Shown here one piece after another: positions 1-5,240 of a stretch of DNA of 5,577 bases (position 1 is the stretch's first letter; every line of letters starts with the position of its first letter). This DNA comes from an uncultured Ruminiclostridium sp. (GTDB taxonomy: Bacteria > Bacillota > Clostridia > Oscillospirales > Ruminococcaceae), in NCBI GenBank assembly GCA_910585505.1, contig CAJUFF010000166.1, positions 1-5,577 of the forward strand, in the 5' to 3' direction. The position numbers and the translations under genes are program-made. The notes beneath the pieces were generated by a model. It ran no database searches. It had not been told where the DNA came from and worked only from the letters and a program-made list of their open reading frames with translations.

Positions 1-87
1 AGTATTACTGGTAGAGATTGGATTTTATCGTGTTTTTAAATGGTTATTAGTATTATATTCGGATTTTTTCTTTTTTCCTCAATAATA

Positions 88-116
88 TTGACTTTTTTAC
101 AATTTTGTGGTATATT
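88..116 (+). promoter_or_regulatory. Sigma-A promoter for the surface protein gene
   Basis: A -35 box TTGACT (88-93) and a -10 box TATATT (111-116) are separated by exactly 17 bp, and a TGG just before the -10 gives an extended -10 (TGn). Transcription would start near 122-124, leaving a leader of about 117 nt before the GTG at 240. The leader shows no strong hairpin or recognisable riboswitch. A weaker pair inside it, TTAAAG (154-159) and TACAAT (177-182), also with 17 bp spacing, could be a second start. The remaining upstream sequence (1-87) is AT-rich and holds nothing I can name. Confidence 0.75.
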
Positions 117-239
117 TAACTTATATGTCGACGCCCTGAGCGCGTATATATTATTAAAGAACATTTTAACAATTCTTACAATATAAAAACAATACATTTC
201 CAAAAAACCTTTAAAAAAATCGTAAAAGGAGAACCTTAA

Positions 240-1913
240 GTGAAATTTTTGAAAAAAGCCGCCTGTTTTGCGGCCGCCGCAGCAATGGCGGCAAGTACAC
301 TGTGCGTTAACGCTTACTCCGCTTCGTCACAAACAAACGAATCGGCTGTTTTGCTTGCGGCAAGCGACCCCGTTCTTTATAATGTTTATATGGAAACCGA
401 CCCCTCGGTTCCCGAAGCCGGAAAGGAATTGACCCTGAATGTAATCGTAACTCCGCTCAGGCAAACAAAAATTGTCAAGCTGAATTTTGAAATCGGCTTC
501 AACACGGGAAATTACAGTTATGTGCCGGACAGCAGCAACAATCCGTCGATTGACGATTCAAGTGCGGCAAGCGGGCGCATATTATTCAGCGATGGCAGCG
601 ACTTTGGCCTAAAAGGTACCGTGCTGTCTCTTAAATTCAGAGTAACAAACCCTACGGGTGAATTTTATTTCAGCGACGGAAAAGGCGATAAAATTGTCTT
701 GGACGAAAACGGCGCCGATATTTCAGACCGCGGACGCTGGACCGGCATCAAGTGGGATCAGTGCAAACACGAAAAATACGAACAAAAAATAACCAAATCG
801 CCTACCTGTACCGAAACCGGTATAATGAGCTATATTTGCTCAAGCTGCCGCGTAAGCTTCAACTCCGCCGAAATACCGGCGACGGGACACGATTGGGACA
901 GAACGAAAGCGGTATACACCCAGTCCCCCTCCTGCACCGCCTCCGGTTCGATGTCAATTCCTTGTAAAAACAAAGACTGTAAAGATACGTTAAAGGAAAC
1001 AGTACCCGCTTTGGGACATGATTACGGCACTTGGACGGTTACAAGACCCGCCACGGATACCCAAAAAGGGCAGGAGACCCGCGAATGCAAGCGCTGCAAC
1101 GCGAAAGAAACGAGAGACACCAACTCTTCCGTCTTGGTTCCTCCCACAACCTCCTCGCCCCAGGTTTCAATATTGCCCACTGTTCTCTTTGACGAAAAAA
1201 CCGGCGTAAGACTCGATTTTAAAGCGGGAGCGGTTGCGGCCAACACCGAACTCGTTGTTAAAAACCTCGGACAGACCACCAATTCGGCTACATATGACAT
1301 AAGCCTTGTACGAAACGGTAAGGCGGTACAGCCTTCCGACACGCTTTACATTGCAATAGACCTTCCATCGGAAGTAAAGGGAAACAGCTTTTACGTATAT
1401 CGCCGCAACAGTGACGGAAGCTACACCGATATGCTCGCTTCCTATTCAAGCGGAAGCGGATTCAGCAGGGTAAGCTTCAAAACCGGACATCTCAGCGAAT
1501 ATTTGGTTACCACAGAAAGGCGAACCGATGTGAATAACGCGCCCGCTACCAACACTTCCGGTTCCACCGCGGCGACCGTCCCTCCGACAGCAACCACTAC
1601 CCCCGCTATTTCGAGCGGAGATTTCGTATTTGAATTTGAAGACAGTAACACAGGCTCAAGCGATACTGCCCCCGTTACTCCTCCTTCTTCCAACACTACC
1701 GCGCCGCCCCCCTCTAATACGGATGCCCCTCCCGATGTGGTAATCAGCACCGACGGCACTTCAGGAAATACTGCCAATACAGGTCATACCGGTAATACCG
1801 ACGGCAGCAGTTCCGATAAATCGGAGGACGATAATGTACCCACCGGTATTCTGGCATTATCCGTTCCTTTGATTGCGGCAGCGATAGGCATATTTGTTGC
1901 CAAAAAGAGATAA
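240..1913 (+). CDS. Secreted, anchored multidomain surface protein with cohesin-like domain and Cys/His ribbon repeats
   Basis: A 557-residue exported protein. Start is GTG at 240, chosen because AAGGAG (226-231) lies 8 nt upstream and a signal peptide follows at once (KK, then an Ala-rich core, residues 1-28). Residues 44-162 resemble a cohesin or related carbohydrate-associated beta-sandwich: AGKELTLNVIV, then RILFSDGSDFGLKGTVLSLK. Residues 175-290 hold about three ribbon-like repeats with CxH/CxxC pairs (C175, H177, C190, C200, C203, C232, C242, C247, C283, C286), the second and third opening with GHDW and GHDY. Such repeats are common in Firmicutes surface proteins but have no firm function. 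Residues 307-425 form another beta-rich domain ending HLSEYLV. A Pro/Thr/Ser stalk (430-530) leads to NVPTG (532-536), a hydrophobic helix and KKR. It is transcribed alone and ends at a strong terminator. A role in holding enzymes or polysaccharide at the cell surface is inference; no dockerin is encoded here. Confidence 0.85.
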   Translation: MKFLKKAACFAAAAAMAASTLCVNAYSASSQTNESAVLLAASDPVLYNVYMETDPSVPEAGKELTLNVIVTPLRQTKIVKLNFEIGFNTGNYSYVPDSSNNPSIDDSSAASGRILFSDGSDFGLKGTVLSLKFRVTNPTGEFYFSDGKGDKIVLDENGADISDRGRWTGIKWDQCKHEKYEQKITKSPTCTETGIMSYICSSCRVSFNSAEIPATGHDWDRTKAVYTQSPSCTASGSMSIPCKNKDCKDTLKETVPALGHDYGTWTVTRPATDTQKGQETRECKRCNAKETRDTNSSVLVPPTTSSPQVSILPTVLFDEKTGVRLDFKAGAVAANTELVVKNLGQTTNSATYDISLVRNGKAVQPSDTLYIAIDLPSEVKGNSFYVYRRNSDGSYTDMLASYSSGSGFSRVSFKTGHLSEYLVTTERRTDVNNAPATNTSGSTAATVPPTATTTPAISSGDFVFEFEDSNTGSSDTAPVTPPSSNTTAPPPSNTDAPPDVVISTDGTSGNTANTGHTGNTDGSSSDKSEDDNVPTGILALSVPLIAAAIGIFVAKKR

Positions 1914-1928
1914 AGAGATAAAAGGTAT

Positions 1929-1959
1929 AAAAAAATCGGCGAATATCGCCGATTTTTTC
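1929..1959. terminator. Bidirectional intrinsic terminator between convergent genes
   Basis: A 13-bp perfect stem (1930-1942 with 1946-1958) with core TCGGCGA/TCGCCGA and a 3-nt ATA loop is flanked by an A run on the left and a T run on the right, so it works as a hairpin plus U-tract on both strands. It starts 16 bp after the surface protein stop codon and also lies downstream of the convergent GH5 gene. An outer pair, GGTATAAAAAA (1924-1934) and TTTTTTATACC (1962-1972), can form an alternative longer stem. Confidence 0.9.
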
Positions 1960-1966
1960 TGTTTTT

Positions 1967-2008
1967 TATACCAATCTTTAACCAGGTTGCAGACCTGATT
2001 AAAGATTG
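1967..2008. repeat. Palindromic repeat, copy 1
   Basis: Arms 1972-1987 and 1993-2008 (16 bp, one mismatch) enclose a 5-nt loop. The sequence closely matches the perfect palindrome at 4457-4495, sharing ATACCAATCTTTAA at the left, TGATTAAAGATTG at the right, and a TAAATAC shortly after the right arm. The arm differences are mostly transitions, as expected of two diverged copies of one mobile or dispersed element. There is no U-tract directly after the stem, so it is not a typical terminator, though it could stabilise 3' ends of either convergent transcript. Confidence 0.75.
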
Positions 2009-2015
2009 CACCCTA

Positions 2016-2142
2016 AATACTAATCTTTGATCATTTGTATTATTTGTCTACACCTTATACTGTTTACAAATCATACTATAGACAAAATGAAAATTCAGAA
2101 TGATTTGCAAAAGTGCTTCGGGTTTAATTGAAAATTAGTATT
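2016..2142. repeat. MITE-like nested palindrome next to the GH5 gene 3' end
   Basis: The ends form an imperfect 18-bp inverted repeat: AATACTAATCTTTGATCA (2016-2033) against the complement of 2125-2142, with nine identical terminal bases and four mismatches, all transitions. Inside, TTTGTCTA (2043-2050) pairs with TAGACAAA (2079-2086). The same building blocks, ACTAATyyyyGATCA and TATAGACAAA, recur at 4061-4088. The right end overlaps the GH5 stop codon (2141-2143). No protein is encoded. No convincing target duplication was seen, so the assignment as a small non-autonomous element is tentative; a 3'-end RNA structure is the alternative. Confidence 0.45.
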
Positions 2143-3088
2143 ACAGGTACTTAACCAATTCTTCAATAACGGGTTTCATTCTTTCGTCGGCAAGTCCGAA
2201 ATCCTTTTCTTTATAGTTCCATGCAGCTCTGCCGATTCCGTAATGCTCAAAAGCCTTGTTTATATCCTTATACCACTTCATAGCGTCTTCGGGCGAAGCA
2301 TTGTCAATAACTCCGTATTCTCCGCAGTAAAGCACGGTTCCGTTCTTGTCCGCCGTCTCTTTTGCCTCCTTGAAAGACTCCATAAATTTATCCGCGCTAT
2401 ATCCGCTTTCCTCATAGGTTCGCCTTCCCGAAACGTCGATATGGTCAACCCAATGAGCGTCCTGATGAGTGAAAGTCAAAGGATCGTAGCAATGGAAATT
2501 ATAAACGATTTTATCATCGTAAGGAGGATCCAGATCCTTCACCGCCGATACGCTGTTGTTCCAGTAGCTGCCCACTAAAATCACGGTATTCTCAGCTATC
2601 AGCCTTATTCTTTTAATGCACTCCTTGGCTATTTCGTTCCACTTTGCGGAAAATTCCTTGTCCGTAACCTCGTTTAAAAGCTCGAAGGCTATATTCTCTC
2701 TGTTTCCGTATCTGCGAGCCAGTTCTGCCCAGAATGAATAAAATCTCTCCTGATACCCGGTATTTTCAAAAAAACCGTTTTCCTTTTCTCCCTTGTCAAA
2801 AGAATAGCCTACTGTCTTGTGCAAATCAAGTATGATGTTCAGCCCGTATTTTTCACACATTGACACAGCCTTCTCTATATGGCAAAAACCCGATTCCCGT
2901 ACCGTACCGTCGTCGTTCTGAATAACGTTGTAATCTATGGGAACTCTAACGTGATCCATACCCCACGAGGCTATTTTCTTAAAATCCTCCTCGGTAATAA
3001 AGTTCTCCAGATGTTCCTCTCTGTAATCGCACTGAGACAGCCATCCTCCTAAGTTTACTCCTTTTTTAAAGCCCTTGAAATCCTTCAT
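2141..3088 (-). CDS. Cytoplasmic GH5 glycosidase, CelC-like (probable endo-beta-glucanase)
   Basis: A 315-residue single-domain TIM-barrel glycoside hydrolase of family 5. It has no signal peptide, so it should act in the cytoplasm on imported oligosaccharides. The ATG is set by AAGGAG (3099-3104) 10 nt upstream. Visible motifs: KGVNLGGWLSQ (9-19), HVRVP (46-50), LDLH (87-90), FELLNE (135-140) with acid/base E140, YNFHCYDP (196-203), YCGEYGV (254-260) with nucleophile E257, and GRAAWNYKEKDFG (286-298). From memory, these match Clostridium thermocellum CelC (about 343 aa, GH5_37) throughout, including the C-terminal MKPVIEELV. The segment between AHW (211-213) and the nucleophile looks about 23 residues shorter than in CelC, where it forms a lid over the active site. 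It converges with the surface protein gene and diverges from an AraC-type regulator, its likely controller. Beta-1,4- or mixed-linkage glucan is the likely substrate; mannan cannot be excluded. Confidence 0.9.
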   Translation of the reverse strand: MKDFKGFKKGVNLGGWLSQCDYREEHLENFITEEDFKKIASWGMDHVRVPIDYNVIQNDDGTVRESGFCHIEKAVSMCEKYGLNIILDLHKTVGYSFDKGEKENGFFENTGYQERFYSFWAELARRYGNRENIAFELLNEVTDKEFSAKWNEIAKECIKRIRLIAENTVILVGSYWNNSVSAVKDLDPPYDDKIVYNFHCYDPLTFTHQDAHWVDHIDVSGRRTYEESGYSADKFMESFKEAKETADKNGTVLYCGEYGVIDNASPEDAMKWYKDINKAFEHYGIGRAAWNYKEKDFGLADERMKPVIEELVKYL

Positions 3089-3115
3089 GATTAGGTTGCT
3101 CCTTTCCGTTAATTT

Positions 3116-3152
3116 ATTCTAATATTAACCCTAAAACGTTTTTTTTTGTATC
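3116..3152 (-). promoter_or_regulatory. Weak candidate promoter for the GH5 gene
   Basis: On the minus strand, GATACA (3152-3147) and TTAATA (3128-3123) are 18 bp apart, and an alternative -10, TAGAAT (3121-3116), overlaps just downstream. None is close to consensus at both boxes. This would suit a promoter needing an activator, and the paired ATAAAAG boxes lie just upstream of it. The assignment is weak. Confidence 0.3.
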
Positions 3153-3163
3153 ACTTTTTTGCT

Positions 3164-3191
3164 ATAAAAGTCATTTTTTTATTCATAAAAG
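3164..3191. promoter_or_regulatory. Candidate AraC-type operator: two ATAAAAG boxes 21 bp apart
   Basis: ATAAAAG occurs at 3164-3170 and again at 3185-3191, exactly 21 bp apart (two helical turns) and in the same orientation. AraC-family activators commonly bind paired direct half-sites with this spacing. The pair sits in the divergent spacer, about 48-75 bp upstream of the presumed GH5 start site and directly before the regulator's own -35 box, a position that fits both activation of GH5 and self-control. The spacer is very AT-rich, so chance cannot be ruled out. Confidence 0.35.
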
Positions 3192-3192
3192 G

Positions 3193-3221
3193 TTGATAAT
3201 AAAACAAAAATATGGTACAAT
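3193..3221 (+). promoter_or_regulatory. Sigma-A promoter for the AraC-family regulator
   Basis: TTGATA (3193-3198) and TACAAT (3216-3221) are separated by 17 bp, each one base from consensus. The start site would be near 3228, giving a leader of only about 24 nt before the ribosome site. The upstream ATAAAAG box ends two bases before the -35, so a bound regulator would touch polymerase here. Confidence 0.75.
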
Positions 3222-3244
3222 TTAAAAACAAAAAATCTATTAAA

Positions 3245-3260
3245 AAGGAGAGTGAAAATA
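3245..3260 (+). promoter_or_regulatory. Ribosome site with unusual start spacing
   Basis: AAGGAG (3245-3250) is the only ribosome site before the regulator gene. The first conventional start in frame, GTG at 3252, is just 1 nt away, far below the usual 5-10 nt. The codon at the normal distance (7 nt) is ATA at 3258, a rare start. The next in-frame ATG (3312) has no ribosome site. Other genes in this window use 8-10 nt, so this site stands out. Confidence 0.5.
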
Positions 3261-4001
3261 ACGGATACAGAAAAGGATCTGACCAAAGCCGCCTTTAAAA
3301 ACCGCGAATATATGATAACCCATCTTCCCTACGAAAGAGAAATGGAATTTTATCAAAGCGTAAAAACGGGAAATATAAATGAAGCCAAAAGGCTCTTCAA
3401 ACCCTTAGGCGGAAGTGGCTACGGCATGCTAAGCGACGACCCGTTAAGAAACCTAAAATATCATCTTGTAGTGACCATTGCGTTTATCACAAGATACTGT
3501 ATGGAGGGCGGAATGGAGATGGAAACCGCCTATAATTTAAGCGACATCTACATCTTACGGGTCGACCGCTGTGTCAGCGAAGATGAAATACACGCCATTC
3601 ACAAGGAAGTGGTCAGGGATTTCACCTCGCGAATGCACGCCATTGTAAAAAAGGGACTGTTTTCTAAGCCAATACTTATTTGTCTTGATATAATATACGA
3701 TAATCTTCATAACAAGATCACCCTGAACGATCTGGCAGAGAAGGTGGGTTTAAGCGCCCCCTATTTGTCAAAGCTCTTTCACCGTGAGGTGGGCTGTACC
3801 GTATCGCAGTACATTTCAAGAAAACGGGTTGAGGCGGCGGAAAATTTGCTTAAATATTCCGACTATTCCTGTATAGAAATAGCCAATTATCTGTGCTTTA
3901 ATTCGGAAAGCTATTTTATTCAAGTGTTTAAGGCTATCACCAAGCTTACGCCAAAGGCATACAGGGACAAGTATTTTCGTACGCAGTGGGGAGAAAAATA
4001 A
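3252..4001 (+). CDS. AraC/XylS-family transcriptional regulator
   Basis: A 249-residue cytoplasmic DNA-binding protein. The C-terminal third (about 140-242) is a complete double helix-turn-helix of the AraC family: first helix-turn-helix at 157-178 (LNDLAEKVGLSAPYLSKLF), a linking helix with ISRKRVEAAENLL (188-200), second at 205-228 (CIEIANYLCFNSESYFIQVF), and the closing TPKAYR (233-238). Residues 1-135 are helical and carry PLRNLKY, CMEGGMEMETAYNLSDIYI and related stretches, the N-terminal type seen in many Firmicutes AraC regulators without a cupin sugar-binding domain; its signal is unknown. Translation begins at GTG 3252 or possibly ATA 3258. The gene is divergent from the CelC-like GH5 gene, with paired candidate operator boxes between them, so control of that enzyme and of itself is the simplest reading, though not proven. 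Confidence 0.9.
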   Translation: MKITDTEKDLTKAAFKNREYMITHLPYEREMEFYQSVKTGNINEAKRLFKPLGGSGYGMLSDDPLRNLKYHLVVTIAFITRYCMEGGMEMETAYNLSDIYILRVDRCVSEDEIHAIHKEVVRDFTSRMHAIVKKGLFSKPILICLDIIYDNLHNKITLNDLAEKVGLSAPYLSKLFHREVGCTVSQYISRKRVEAAENLLKYSDYSCIEIANYLCFNSESYFIQVFKAITKLTPKAYRDKYFRTQWGEK

Positions 4002-4032
4002 CAGTTCCCGTCCGTAAAAAAGTTTCTCCCCA
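3987..4032 (+). other. Hairpin spanning the end of the regulator gene
   Basis: TGGGGAGAAA (3987-3996, inside the last codons) is perfectly complementary to TTTCTCCCCA (4023-4032). The loop is 26 nt and there is no U-tract after the stem, so it is not a standard terminator. No better terminator for the regulator was seen before the palindromic repeats. Confidence 0.35.
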
Positions 4033-4060
4033 TAATTCGGAAGAAAACCGCATATCTTAT

Positions 4061-4110
4061 ACTAATTCCCGATCAAAGTATAGACAAATTTTGTTGTCAA
4101 TAGGGAATTA
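4061..4110. repeat. Short palindromic element, right arm interrupted by an insertion
   Basis: ACTAATTCCC (4061-4070) pairs with GGGAATTA (4103-4110). The missing two bases, GT, are found at 4393-4394, directly after the IS remnant and its second TTA. Removing the insertion and one TTA restores a perfect 10-bp arm. An inner pair, GACAA (4083-4087) and TTGTC (4094-4098), nests inside. ACTAATyyyyGATCA and TATAGACAAA are shared with the element at 2016-2142, so both probably belong to one repeat family. Confidence 0.6.
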
Positions 4111-4354
4111 GAACTTGTTCCCATAGGCGTTTTAGCAGTAAATTGGAATGAGAAATATAAATCATATTCTCTTCAGATAAAGTGGAGTATTCAAAATCTT
4201 TAGAAAGTCTTCGGTAACCACCAAACCATGCAAAGGTTCTTTCAACTCGCCAGCGTTTAGGCAGGACTTCAAATGTTGGTTTAATTTGCTTTGAAATGTC
4301 TATCCTAATATTATTAAATATCTCAAATGTATTTTTGAAAGTGCCTCTACATCC
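4097..4354 (-). pseudogene. IS5-type transposase remnant (C-terminal part)
   Basis: An 85-codon open frame on the minus strand encodes only the C-terminal end of a DDE transposase. It contains GCRGTF, ISKQIKPTFEVLPKRWRVER, TFAWFGGYRRLSKDFE and ENMIYISHSNLLLKRL, typical of IS5-family (IS427/IS1031-like) transposases. The Glu of RVERTF is the last catalytic acid of the DDE triad; the parts carrying both Asp residues are absent. A TAA precedes the frame (4355-4357) and there is no start codon or ribosome site. The frame runs through the element's terminal repeat and stops in flanking DNA (TGA, 4097-4099), so the last few residues are not encoded by the element. It cannot be active. Confidence 0.85.
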
Positions 4355-4389
4355 TTATTATTTCATATTTTTTCTATGATAACAAGTTC
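4111..4389 (-). mobile_element. Internally deleted IS5-family element, 279 bp
   Basis: The ends are 16-bp inverted repeats, GAACTTGTTCCCATAG (4111-4126) and CTATGATAACAAGTTC (4374-4389), with 14 of 16 positions matching. They are flanked by identical TTA triplets (4108-4110 and 4390-4392), fitting the TNA target duplications of the IS1031-like group. The interior keeps only the transposase C-terminus, joined close to the right repeat; complete relatives are usually around 0.85-1 kb. Both ends look intact, so the element could in principle be moved by a transposase acting in trans. It is inserted in the right arm of the palindrome at 4061-4110. Confidence 0.8.
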
Positions 4390-4424
4390 TTAGTGCTTAG
4401 GGTGTAGTTCTCAACCAAAAATCC

Positions 4425-4457
4425 GTATTAAAGCTGCGCTTAATTTAACTTTAATAC
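4425..4457. repeat. Small inverted repeat between the IS remnant and palindrome copy 2
   Basis: GTATTAAAG (4425-4433) and CTTTAATAC (4449-4457) are perfect 9-bp complements around a 15-nt loop. The right arm runs into the start of palindrome copy 2, so the two structures would compete. The rest of 4393-4455 shows nothing recognisable. In AT-rich DNA this could be chance. Confidence 0.3.
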
Positions 4458-4496
4458 CAATCTTTAATCAAGTCTACAACTTGATTAAAGATTGGT
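4456..4496. repeat. Palindromic repeat, copy 2 (perfect)
   Basis: Arms 4457-4473 and 4479-4495 are perfect 17-bp complements around the loop CTACA, and one further A-T pair extends the stem. It is the better-preserved copy of the palindrome at 1967-2008. It lies 8 bp from the terminator of the gene at 4578-5171, so both copies occur next to gene ends and terminators. Confidence 0.8.
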
Positions 4497-4503
4497 TAAA
4501 TAC

Positions 4504-4549
4504 AAACCGAAGAACCGACGCGTACAAAAACACGTCGGTTCTTCGGTTT
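4504..4549 (-). terminator. Intrinsic terminator of the 197-residue protein gene
   Basis: AAACCGAAGAACCGACG (4504-4520) and CGTCGGTTCTTCGGTTT (4533-4549) are perfect 17-bp complements around a 12-nt loop. It begins 28 nt after the stop codon at 4578 on the minus strand, and the stem ends in T-rich sequence (GGTTTGTATTT) on that strand. The U-tract is broken, but the stem is very strong. It should also slow transcripts arriving from the left. Confidence 0.75.
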
Positions 4550-4577
4550 ATAGAGGAAAAAATGAATTTAAAAAAGA

Positions 4578-5171
4578 TTAGCTTCTTTTCTTGCAAATAA
4601 CAACCGCCGCGCCTGCGATAACCGCGATGGCGGCTACTGCTGCCACACCTTCAACACCGGTGTCCGCATTGGTCTTATCACCTGTGGATGTGTTAGCGTC
4701 TCCGGCAGGAGCGGTTTCCGTAGCGGGAGCCTCGGTAACAGGGGCTTCGGAGGAAACGGTGAGAGTCTTTAAGGTGATGCTGTGACCGATGAATACCATA
4801 CCTCCGGTCTTAATGGAATCTACGACATCGGCGGGTACCTTAAAGGTAATGGAAGTGTCTTCCTTCTGTAAAGGATAAGCATCCTTGCCTTCCGCTAATT
4901 CGGGACCGCCCACACCATTGGGATCTATGAATGTCCAAGCGGAATCCATGGGCTTGATAGACCAGTATTCTTCTTCGGCCTGATCAGCGTCAAACTCTAC
5001 CGTTACATAAGAATCTGCGGTAAGATCTGCGAATTCGGAAGCTGGAACCTGTACGTTAATGCTCCAGTTCTTGCCCAAATCCTTTCCGCCAAAATCATAA
5101 GCGGAAACTGCTGCGGTAAGTGCCGTTGCCGTTAAAGCGGAGGCGAGGACTGCGGAAATAATTTTTTTCAT
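4578..5171 (-). CDS. Small secreted, anchored beta-rich surface protein
   Basis: A 197-residue exported protein. The ATG follows GAAAGGA (5182-5188) at 10 nt and opens a clear signal peptide (MKKIISAVLASAL, likely cut after AVSA, residue 24). Residues 30-140 form one beta-rich domain with several aromatic residues (W36, Y69, W70, W79, Y99) and the ending GGMVFIGHSITLKTLTV, a pattern seen in carbohydrate-binding-type beta-sandwiches of Clostridia; no named family is assigned. A Thr/Pro/Ala linker (141-167) leads to NADTG (168-172), a hydrophobic helix (174-193) and KKRS, a sortase-like or membrane anchor. The gene lies 69 bp downstream of a probable sugar-ABC solute-binding protein gene with no terminator between them, so co-transcription is likely. 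A role in capturing polysaccharide near the importer is inference. There is no catalytic motif. Confidence 0.8.
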   Translation of the reverse strand: MKKIISAVLASALTATALTAAVSAYDFGGKDLGKNWSINVQVPASEFADLTADSYVTVEFDADQAEEEYWSIKPMDSAWTFIDPNGVGGPELAEGKDAYPLQKEDTSITFKVPADVVDSIKTGGMVFIGHSITLKTLTVSSEAPVTEAPATETAPAGDANTSTGDKTNADTGVEGVAAVAAIAVIAGAAVVICKKRS

Positions 5172-5240
5172 AATAATGTTTTCCTTTCAAAATTTTTAAT
5201 ATTTAATAAAAGTATCACGGCGGTTTAAGGTCTTTCTTTT

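Noticed and set aside
46..54. ATTAGTATT near the left edge, the same 9-mer as the ends of the 2016-2142 element
   Set aside because: Nine AT-rich bases without a partner arm or flanking similarity are not enough to call another element copy.
752..1209. Plus-strand frames at 752-967 and 1018-1209
   Set aside because: Out-of-frame shadows of the Cys/His repeat region with no ribosome site or recognisable domain.
1022..1777. Two minus-strand open frames (1022-1342 and 1442-1777) inside the surface protein gene
   Set aside because: They are antisense to a well-supported gene, have no ribosome site, and their Val/Gly/Ser-rich composition mirrors the Thr/Pro-rich stalk on the other strand.
2243..2578. 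Plus-strand open frame opposite the GH5 gene
   Set aside because: It covers the catalytic core of a clear GH5 enzyme on the other strand and has no features of its own.
3212..3298. ATG at 3212 starting a short frame that overlaps the regulator start
   Set aside because: It lies upstream of the predicted transcription start, has no ribosome site and ends after 28 codons in a different frame from the regulator.
4456..4549. Could the palindrome cluster be a CRISPR array or attenuator?
   Set aside because: There are no regularly spaced direct repeats with unique spacers, and no leader peptide; two adjacent hairpins of different sequence fit a repeat plus a terminator better.
4591..4785. Ala/Val-rich plus-strand frame
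   Set aside because: Composition is the antisense reflection of the anchor helix and Thr/Ala linker of the real minus-strand gene.
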